This document shows, piece after piece, positions 48,701 to 58,200 of a DNA stretch of 64,000 nucleotides; position 1 is the first letter of the stretch, and each line of letters opens with the position of its first letter. The notes under the pieces are model-generated. The model ran no database searches. It was given only the letters and a program-made list of their open reading frames with translations, and was not told the origin of the DNA. The stretch is from Asterochloris sp. CNOR1. Lineage: Eukaryota > Chlorophyta > Trebouxiophyceae > Trebouxiales > Trebouxiaceae. The position numbers and the translations under genes are program-made. The stretch spans positions 558,001 to 622,000 of the forward strand of contig OZ017750.1 in assembly GCA_963969365.1 (NCBI GenBank), read 5' to 3'.

Positions 48701-51700
48701 ATATTGTGTGATAGCGTGAACTTTACGGATAAATTCGCCTTTAATTGTAATGGGCTGCTACCATTGCATTTGCAGGCAGGGATGGGCAGCAGCGCTCAGT
48801 CAGACCTGCAGGATGAAAACAGACGGCTGCAAGAGCAGGTGAGGGGACCTGGCACCGGTAGCGGAGAAACTTCTGCAGTGCCCTCTCTGGTGGGCCAGTA
48901 CCGCACCTCCTGCTAGGACGGTGGCTGTGGTACCCTCATCGCCGCTCCCCCACCCGCCCTCCCCGCCGTGTGGACCTCACCTCCAAACTGAAAACCCTTG
49001 TCTTGTGCCCAGTTTGTGCCCTGGCCCTGTCTTGTGTAGTACACTGCTTGCCACCAGTGGACTCGATCTGGACCACCTGCTCCAGGTGCGCCAGCTGTGC
49101 GTGGTGCGGACACAGAACGAGCGCGTCTCTCGCGACTACTACCAGCTGCTGGGGCAGCTCCAGGACATGACTGCTGTTGGACAGCCTGTGACGGGGGCGC
49201 TGCCCCCAATCCTGGAGTCTGGAGGAGTCGAGGACAGCACTGAGCAGGTGAGTGGCTGTCAACAAGGGCTGGTCACAGTTGCAGTGCTGGACTGCCACCC
49301 AGCAGCGTAGCCTCTGATGGTAGCTTCTGAGGAGTGGCTGCACTGACTGGGCTTTCTGCCGGTCTCTGCCTGCAAATTGATCTTTTGCTCATGAAGGGCC
49401 AAGGCTGCTTGCTTCATGTACACGCTTAGATGTGAGTTCGGCCTGTAGGGCCTGGCTTGTGCCTGCTGTCGCAGCCCCTGAGCAGCTGCAGCAGGTCTGC
49501 ATGTGATGTAGGTCCTGCTGCACATCTTCAACCCAGGTCGCTCATGCTGTGCTGCAGGTGTCCGATGCTGCAATGGTGGCCGCCATGAGGCGCTGGCTCA
49601 GCAGGTAGGCACTGCCGTTATTAGTCCAAAGGGGTGCTGAGGGTTTTGAGGTAGGGATGGAGCACAGCGCAAGCATGGCTTGGCAGAGCACTGGTCAACA
49701 TGCCTGCATGGCTGCTACGCTCTTGACATGTGCTGCACCTGCTTACCTGGCTGACCAGGTGGTGCACCCTCTGCAGGAGTGGCATTGAGAATGTGTTTGT
49801 GAACGGAGCTGGGACAGCCGAAGATAAGGTGCGGGTACCGCCCGCGATTCGTGGTGCACTTCTTGACTTCTCCCTGTGGGTCTCTGCTTGTTTAGCTGGC
49901 CCGCCGGCTCTTCAGCACAGCGTCCCTTATGCCGAGTTTGCTCAAACTGCCCCCATTCACACCAGGTCTAAATGCTGCAGTCAGAGGCAGTCATGTGCTG
50001 CAGTGTCCTGTCCGTGTGCTGCAGCCAGGGGCGGCCCAAGCCTGCATGCCAAAGCATCAGTAACTTAGCATTGCGGTCTTATGCAACAAGGTGTCTGGCT
50101 TATGTGCTGCAGATGGAGGCGGCTCTGGCTTGCCTGCAAGGGGAACGTGAGCGTGCTGCTCTGGACCAGCTGGAGGCCGTCAACACCCAGCTGCGCGACC
50201 AGCTGAAGGAGAATTCGGCAGAGTGAGCCCAGCACTGTGAACATTTTCTGCAGCCACCTGTGCGGCTCCTCAGGCGACACACTCCTCAGCCATGACGGCT
50301 GCGCAAGCATTCACCACAGTGCTGGAGAGTAGGCCCTAGCACAGCGACCTCTCTTCAGCAGCGGTTTGCATGGGCATGTCTGACACTTTGCGCGGCACAT
50401 TGCTGAGCCTCAGTCCATGCCAGCCATTCCTGCGGTGCTGGACTGTGAGCCCAGCCCTGTACATTCACATTGCGTGCCTGTATGCATGACTTGGGGTCAC
50501 GCCCAGTCCAAGCCCCCAGCAGCCCTCAGCTGCAGCAAAGCTGCTTGTTATGCATGCCAGACATCCGGCACACGTCGCTCATTGCATCAGGCCAGTCAGG
50601 AGCACCTGTCAGGGCTCCACCGCCAGGGGCTGCCTCTCTTGTCTGGTATTTCAAGACGCTGATTGAGTGGGCTGCGGGGAGGCTTTTCCATATTGCACAG
50701 CTCCAGGGGGGAAAATTCCTGCATTGTCAGACAGCGGCACAGCCAGGCCTGCAAACTGTACTGCTCACCGGGTGACCTCCTCTGGCCCCCAGGCTGTCCT
50801 CGGTTGCGGCCGAGAACAAGGAGCTCCAGGTGCAGAACCGTGACCTGCAGCACCGCCTCGTGGATGCTGCCCTCCCCATCGATGAGGCCAACGGCAAAAC
50901 CAGCCAGAAGGTGGGGGAACAAGGCCGCTTGACAGCTTGCAGGGCCTTGATGAGGATTCTCCTGCCTGCCTTTGGCAGCTATTCGGCCGAGACCGCAAGG
51001 AGCTGGCGCAAATCGCTATTCCATGCAGGTTGTGCGGGCTGGTGTGCAGCTGTTCCAGCAGCGTGCTGGTGCCGTCAATACCGCTGACCTGTGCGTTGAT
51101 AGCCAGTAGTGCTGTTGTCATGCGTGTGTATGCTGTGTGCCACCTGCACACTGGATTGCTGAGTTTGCACTGCCTGCTGAAAGTACCGCTGTGCCTGTGC
51201 CAGGTTTTCAAGTCTAAGAAGTGTGGCAGCCCTCCTGCTGTGCTGGGCGCCCGTATGCGCTTGTTGCCTAACATGGCCCCTGCGGCCTTCAACCCTGGTT
51301 CCAAGTCTCCTTCAAGTTTCTGCCTACCAGGTGAGACCAGTCAAACCCAGGCCAAGCATGTGGTCATCACACTTGTGGCCCCTGTGCTGCCAATGCAGGC
51401 TGGCGCCATTTAGAGGGGAGTCTGATGGTTGCTATGCTGCAAGGCAGGCTGCTGCCACCAAGGGGGCTCTGCTGGGCTCTCAGCAGCATACCCTGCTGAC
51501 CTCTGCGAAGCAACTGTGATGTGCTGGATGGGGTTCAGCACTGCATTCTGCAGCAAGGAGTGTGCAGACAGCTGGCACAGCATTCAAGGGCCCTGCATTG
51601 CTGTCTGGCAACAGCAAGTCCCTCTCAAGCCGCAGCCACTCAAGGAGCTACTGCCTGCCTCATTTCTTGTGGATGGGCCAGAGGTGCAGGCAGCGCCCGC

Positions 51701-52121
51701 AGACGGGGTGCAGACACCAGCAGGCATGCAGTGCTCACTGTGGCCCTCCTTGCAGGTCTGGATGAGTCAGAGTCTGTTGAGACTGGCAGCAGCTGCAGCC
51801 CCTGCTCCTCACGCCGGTCCTCCCTGGCCCTGACCTACAGCAGCCGGATCAGCAGTCTGCCCAGCGGCTCATCAGAAGGTGAGGGCTTCCGTGCACAAGC
51901 TGGGGCTGCCTGAGCATTCTGCAGGGGGAGAGTCCCGATGTTGCCTTGCTCGGGAAACCTGTGGTCTCACTGCGCTCAAGGCTGTGGCCTGGCCATGCAG
52001 CTCAGCATGCCCCAGTCCAGCTTCAGCTGCTTCAGGTCTTCGCATGTCCCTGTGCATTGCAGATCGTGGTCACCTCCTTGTGACTCAGCTGTGCAGCGCT
52101 GAGAGATCCCCTCGTGACTGA
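45765..52121 (+). CDS. Unrecognised coiled-coil protein
   Basis: Fifteen exons close in phase: 45765-46301, 46774-46910, 47402-47519, 48013-48177, 48610-48660, 48776-48838, 49086-49247, 49558-49604, 49777-49828, 50113-50222, 50793-50910, 50979-51041, 51204-51330, 51756-51878, 52063-52121; 643 residues. The first 180 residues are disordered and Ser/Pro-rich (TTPPPSPTPSP, LGTPLGTP). Then comes a long broken coiled coil with heptads such as LLSKIHELNRVVEDRD, LLELRKENTQLKQAV, LARICQTLQDQLELAE, LDQLEAVNTQLRDQL and AAENKELQVQNRDLQ. The tail is basic then Ser-rich (CSSRRSSLALTYSSRISS). Nothing identifies a motor, kinase or membrane segment. Such architecture is common in centrosomal, Golgi or cytoskeletal scaffolds; function is not assigned. 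The start may lie in an earlier exon, because a TTTCAG acceptor precedes the ATG. Confidence 0.7.
46330..46400 (+). repeat. Tandem intronic repeat
   Basis: AAGTGTCTCAAGGGTCTCAG-GGTGCATGCC is followed immediately by AAGTGTCTCAGGGGTGTCAA-GGTGCAC: two units of about 32 bases in the first intron of the coiled-coil gene. Confidence 0.8.
47193..47245 (+). repeat. Tandem intronic repeat
   Basis: The unit TTGGTGGACGCTGCACTGGG occurs twice head to tail with a short spacer in the second intron of the coiled-coil gene. Confidence 0.85.
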
Positions 52122-53935
52122 TCAGGGACTGTTGCTGACTGGCACCGAGACCTGTCGCAAAAGGGTAAGCCAGCAATCTATGCTGTGCGGCGTGTCTAGC
52201 ACTGCTCAAGTAGGCCTGGCCCTCAGGTGTCCTGCTCCAATCATCACTTAGCATGCTTGAGCTGCTGTGCACCCCGCAGGTATGACACGCAAAGTAGGGC
52301 AGAGGGGCATTGGAGTCTTTCTTGCAGCAATTCACAACACTGTGACCACCAATAATACACAACATCACAGGCAGCAGGCCATCTTTGTATGACGCCCAGC
52401 AAGAACCCTGTCAGCTCGCAAGTGCTGATTTCAGCAGCAGTTGTCACCTCGGAAGGCCTCTGAGTAGGCAATGAGTCTGAAATGAGCATCCTGTGTTGTG
52501 CCATGTAGTCTGGCGCAGCCCAACCCCATCCTCCTTCTCCTGAAGATCAGTGTTCCTTCCCTGATCCAGAACTCACTTGTTCCTGCTCCTTTGAGGCTAG
52601 GTGCTCACCCATTTGTTCCCCATACACATGCATATTTGTTTCCTTCTGCTTGATCTGCTTGAATCCCACTTGCCAAAGGTTCCTTGGGTTTCCGCTCGCG
52701 ATGTTGGCACTGAACATTGATGTCATAACTTTCCCTGTCAAGACTTGCTGATGCCAGCCATCTGTAAAAGTGACGGCTGCGTCTTGGCAATGACAGCCGC
52801 AGACTCCAATGGAGAAGGGACATCACCGGTTTTCACAAAAAGCTCATTCTGCACAAGTTTGAGCATCACCTCCCTGAGCCTACTTCAGCATGCAGCGAGT
52901 GCCACATCCATCTCACACGGACCTGCAGGGTTGTCAGGGCCTGGACAGAGCAAGCTTTTGGCCATTGAAGATAGTCACTAGCATGTGCCTCTCACCTGGC
53001 ACTCCACAGGCCCAGGTCAGCCACTTCTCTGTGAAAGGCAGTACGCCAAATCTGCTGAAATTGGTAGCACAGCAATCCTTAACTCCGTGCAAGAATGGTG
53101 CAGGCAGCTTCAGGTCCTGACTGTCTGGGCTGATGTAAAGCGCCTCCACGTGTTGCATGCAAAGTGCCAACTGGTGAGACTTCACAGCCTTCATGGTGTC
53201 ACAGTCACAGTCTTCCATCACATCCCAGCTGACGCCGTGAGTGGGATCACAAGCTCCAGCTTGAGCCTGAGCTTGTGCTTGCTGCAACCTATTCTTGCAA
53301 GGATCTGGCTACAAGCTTCTCTTGGCATGTTTAGTATGACGCCCAGAGTGCCTTGCAGAATGAGAGGCCTCTATCTGTGCAAGCACCATCCCGCTACCTG
53401 GCGGCATTGAGCAGGTCACCCCAACCATGGTGGAGCCTGGGGCCCGGGTGAGCAATCATGACCACAGTCTGCCAGCGCACTCACATTGGATCATGCCTTG
53501 ATCGGCGTGCCTGGCCTGAACCACATCATCAGTCAGGTGATTCAGATCGAGCATCAGGTCTTTGCAGTCAGCTCATGCCGTGTGTGCTCTTATAGACTTG
53601 AAGTCCTTCGGTGTCTGGTCGAACACCTGAGATAAACCTGATTAGACGGTCCTGGACCCCGCAAGTAACAATTTCAGAGTCATGGCCATACGTTGTAACC
53701 ACAAAGGTTAGGTCAATCTCATGCGCATAACTGCAAACTAGCCAGTCCTGAGAGGAGTTCACAGCCAGAAGATATCTTCAAGCCTCCGGTGAGAGCATCT
53801 GCGTAAGACTTTGGTGTCAGACAGATCGGATTGGCAGGAGCTGCCTGCCTGCAAGTGTCACTGCGATCAGAAGAATAAGGACAGCATGCTGTGCACCATC
53901 TGAGCCCTTGGATATCTGCAGCTGCCTTCAGTGTT
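52122..53935 (-). other. Unassigned region with minus-strand coding-like fragments
   Basis: About 1.8 kb of visibly lower G+C between the coiled-coil gene and TSR2. On the minus strand several stretches look coding but carry no recognisable motif. They are about 53720-53575 (EIDLTFVVTTYGHDSEIV), about 53210-52940 (SHQLALCMQHVEALYI ... FGVLPFTEKWLTWACG) and about 52880-52745 (VMLKLVQNELFVKTGD). Another lies at about 52740-52610 (NIASGNPRNLWQVGFKQ). They lie in more than one frame and I could not link them by phase-consistent introns. They may be a real multi-exon gene, a decaying gene or a mobile-element remnant. TSR2's promoter must be at the right end. Confidence 0.35.
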
Positions 53936-54978
53936 ATGGAGCTGCGGAGCGGCATCTACAAGGGGCTGCATGGGGTACTGCCTCAGCAGGCGCGGCCACG
54001 CTTTGAAGAGGGTGTAAACCTGCTGTTCAGCCGCTGGACGGCGCTTTGTCTGGCCATTGACAATGAGTGGGGTGGACGCAACAGCAGGGAGAAGGCGGAG
54101 CAGATCTACAATGACGTGCTGCACTGGTTCTACAACCACAAAGGTGCACCTCTGCAGGTGGCTGCTGTAGCTGAAACGGTTGCTGCGTTCAAACTTGCCA
54201 CACAGAGCACCTCTGCTGCGCTTTCCTGCTTGAAGACGCTGGTAGACATTCCCTGTGCCATGCAGAGCATTATGCGGACGATTTGGAGGTAGATTTGCAG
54301 GACATTCTGCTTCAGGACTTCAACTTGGAAGCTCAGGATGACAGCTGCAGAGAGGTGCGCTTGTCAGGGCCGGCAGCAATGCCTGCTGCAGTGTTGCTGA
54401 TTGGTGGATCAACTGCAGAGGCGTCAATGCTGCATCCTGTCCTGCTGATAGCCTGCAGATGCAGCCTTATATGCCTGCTGCACGCTCGCAGTTTGGCACT
54501 ACACACAGCTGGCAAATGCAGGTCTTCACCCAACATGGCTAGCACCTCCACTGCGCTCCACCAGCTCTGCTCACTGCAGGTCGCCACGGTGCTCGTTAGC
54601 CTTCATCAGGAGTGTCTGCAGGGCAATTTCCAGCGTATTGAGGCGCTGCAGCAGAGCACACCTCCCAATAACACAGCAGCATCACGGCGACAGCAGGCAA
54701 GGCTTTGTTGCATTGCTCTGCTGGCCTGATCCTGGCGAAATAGTCTCTGACATGCGGGCTTTCTGGGCTTCCTGCAGGTCGACAGGGATGGCACCGTGCT
54801 TGATGATGACAGCTCTGATGATAGCTCAGAGGATGGCAGCGATATGCAGATGGATGAGGCAGAAGCGCCTGCTGCTGTGCGTCTTGATGCCCCCAAGGCC
54901 CCTGTTGTCGATGACGATGGTTTTGAACTGGTTCAGGGGAAGAGCAAGGGTAGGCGGCGGCAGCAGGGTGTACACTGA
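53936..54978 (+). CDS. TSR2: Pre-rRNA-processing protein TSR2
   Basis: Four exons in phase: 53936-54143, 54266-54354, 54580-54696, 54778-54978; 204 residues, close to the family length. The TSR2 domain is complete. It has helical FEEGVNLLFSRWTALCLAI followed by the signature NEWGG (the WGG motif), then HWFYNHKGEHYADDLEVDLQ, and an acidic tail (DDDSSDDSSEDGSDMQMDEAE) ending in a basic KGRRRQQGVH. In yeast and animals TSR2 is a chaperone that carries ribosomal protein eS26 (RPS26) to the pre-40S particle, and it is needed for 20S pre-rRNA maturation. The acidic C-terminus fits release of a basic client. The third intron has a GC donor (CAGCAG then GCAAGG). It is convergent with the deubiquitinase gene. 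Confidence 0.93.
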
Positions 54979-55246
54979 TGATGCCTGTTGAAGAATAGTC
55001 CATAGCTGAATTTAGCTTCAGAGTCTTTGTGGCGCATGAAAGAGGGACATGGACCAGCTCCCATAAAACGCATCGCAGATCAAGTACAACCTGGGTTTTG
55101 ACTTGGAGCAGATGTATTCAGCTGAGGTGGGCAGCTCTGCTGCTACATGCCCAAACTACATTGGTCCTCTGAGAAAGAGCTGTGTGGTGTTGTGTATTGG
55201 CGCACGAACAGCCATGGGTGGCCACATCTGGCAGTGCCAGACATGC

Positions 55247-58200
55247 TCAGCCATCAGTGCCACCGTCTGGGCTGCCTTCCCTGGAGCCGCTGAGGTCAGC
55301 TAAGAGGTCCTTTGAGATCTCTAGCAGCCTCACGAGCTTGCTCTGCAGGAAGCCAGTGAATGCAGGCGACCGCATCTGGGTGTTCAAGCGGTACTGGTGC
55401 AACAGCTCCTCATACGCCTTGTGGATCTGAACCTGCCAGCCATATGGGTCTGGGGACATGAGGTTGGCAACCTGCAGGCAGGGCAGGACAGGTGCTCAGG
55501 AGCTGGCTGCTCGCAGCGGCACAGTGCACCCAGTGCCAGGCAGGCGTGGTGAGTGGCCATGTCAGCTGTTATTGGTGCAGGGAAGCGTCTCCTGGTGTTG
55601 ACGTGCACCCTGCAGTCACATGTGCAGGCTGGCAAGTCTGGTATTGGGGCAGGCACCCTACCAGGGCACATGGTGTGTGAGGATGTATTGAGAGGAAGGC
55701 ACAAAATCACACACTGTATTGGGAACAGGAAACTGTCCTCAGGCCACTGCCTGGCTGGAGGCATGTCTTTTGACATCCCAAGGAAAGAGGGAGGCGCCAA
55801 GGACACAAGCGTGGAGCACAAACTCACCATCTCATGCTCCTCTGACCCTCCCTCCGACAGGGCGCCCATCAGCGTCAGAATGGCAGTCCTCCTGATTGCG
55901 CTGCGTGCGGTGCGAAACAGTACACTTAGGTTGGTCTGGTTGTCGGGCTTCAAGACAAAGTCGATGCGCGCCCGCTTCATTGAATCGTCCAGGAGATAGC
56001 AGTCTGCCAACAGCTGCAGCAGCAGGCCGCAATGTGTGCATCAGTGCAGCAAGAACCCACTGTGCCAGTAGTCTAGAGGGTGACAAGGTGCACACCGCAT
56101 ACCGACCGGCAACTGGAATTGCTGCGGCACACAGCAATGCGTGCAGGGCAGTGGGGGATGGCAGGGGACCCTTCGGCCATGCTGCAGCAGCAGGCAACCA
56201 AGAATTGTCGACAGGCTCTCCTGCCATGAGGCAGGAGACAGTCTGTGGGCTTCTGCCAGACGCCAGACAGAATGCAGATCAGTGGCGCAACGGGTTGTTC
56301 ACGGAACGCTGCGCTGCCCTCACGACAGCATGCCGCAGGACTATCGCTGCAGAACAGGACGTGGAGGTCAGCAAAGCAATGCAAGAGCTGCCCTGCCACA
56401 AATGGCAGGTTAGGTCAATGGCTGGTCCGCTGTGATGAATGAGAAGAGCCAGGAGAGCAAGTCAGCACAGGCTCTGGTCACAGAACACGTTGCACAGTGT
56501 GCAAGAGGGCAACAGCTGCCAAAAACATTGCTTGCAAGCAAAGGTCCTCGTTCAACCCCATGGGAGCAACAGCCCTACACAACCCCAGGCAGTCCAGGCC
56601 AGCCAGCAAGGCCCATGATCAACAAGGAGACTAAGCCGCGCGCTGGAGAGCGATGAGAAGGCGCCATCAGCCCACATGAGCTAAGCCACAGCACCCCATG
56701 CAATGCAGGCCAACAACCAAAGCCCACGACACATAGGTGGCACCCTTGATGATAGCAACAGAACACCGCGGGCCCGACAGGACCCCAGACACAGACACAG
56801 CAGACCTGCATGTTCATGATGTCCTCCAGGTGCAGCTTCTCATGCTGCAGCATGCGCATGAAGGCGTGCAGGGCCTGGCCAGAAGCCTCCCTGTTCTCCC
56901 AGCAGATGTGCTTCAGGCATGTCAGTAGGACTTGCTCATCCAGCTGCAGCAGCACAGGGGCAGCAGTGAGAGGGTGCCGCACTCAGCAGCCGCAAGGCTA
57001 CGTTGTGTACTGTGCTGCGTTTGGCCGCAGCACGGAGCACCAGTCAGGGCGTGGTGGGGGAGAGGGAGAGTGCACATAGGCAGCAGCAGAAAAGTGCTCT
57101 GTTCCAGCACATGTGCTGGAGATGATGTCAATGTGATTCGCCAGTCCAACTGCAGCAGCGCAAAACACCAGTCAGGGTGTGCTACCGTTTGATCCCAACG
57201 CAGCCTGCAGCGAGTCAGGAGGATCTGCTTGTCCAGCTGCAACAGCGCAGGGCAGCAGTGAGGGGTGCTGCAGTTGGGGGTAGCCGGAGAGCACAGGGAG
57301 AGGCTGCGGACAAGATGGCTTCACGCGGTTCTGCGCTGGGACGTCAAGCTGAAGCGGCAGCACAGTCCAGGTGTGTAGGAAGGCATTGCTGGCACTGAGA
57401 GAGAGCATGCACAGGCTGATCAGGTGGTGCTGCACAGGCTGGGATGAGAGAGTGACAGCCTGGGCGTCTTGCAGCTGTTGAAGGCTTGAGCAACATGTGG
57501 TGGTCTGGGGTGCAGCGCCCACGCCTGACTATCAATGGGATGCAGGGTGACAGCCGGGCAGAGCATGCACCTTGACTGATGGCAAGCTCCTGCTTGACAC
57601 AGGCAGAGGATGTGTATGATTGACTGTGTCTGCCAGACATGATCGCAGTCACGTGAGAGCCTCACCACGTCAACACCTCTGATGTCAAGCAGGAAGTACA
57701 GGATGTCCCCCACATGGACACGCGCCGCTGTCTGCAGGGGCAGGTCTGTGTCCAACGCATAGGGGCTGGTTGGGGCATCCTCCGGCTCCCAGCTCGTCCT
57801 GCAGGCAGTGTGACTGTTTGCTGAAGAGCTCTGCTGTCCACGGCGGGTGATGTATGTGCATGGCATCCTCAGGCTCTCAGCTTGTCCGGCAGGCAAAGGC
57901 AAGTCGTCAGGGACTGGAGCCTGTTGGCATTCCTGAGCTGGCAGGGAAGTCGGGCCATTCATGTTCTGAACTGGCTCAGGCTCTTTAAGGATGGGGACAC
58001 CAACACCAGCACTGCATCTTAAGCAGCATTGCATTTTGCCCTGCACTTCAAGACTGTTTGTTATTTGTGGCGACGAGTGCACCTCACTGGCACCCAGTTA
58101 ACAACCCTGAAAGAGAGCCTTTGCAAACCATTTCACAGCCCCACCACCTCAGCAGTGCCAGGTGGCAGCACCTGCCACACAGCTCTGAGCTCAAAGGTTC

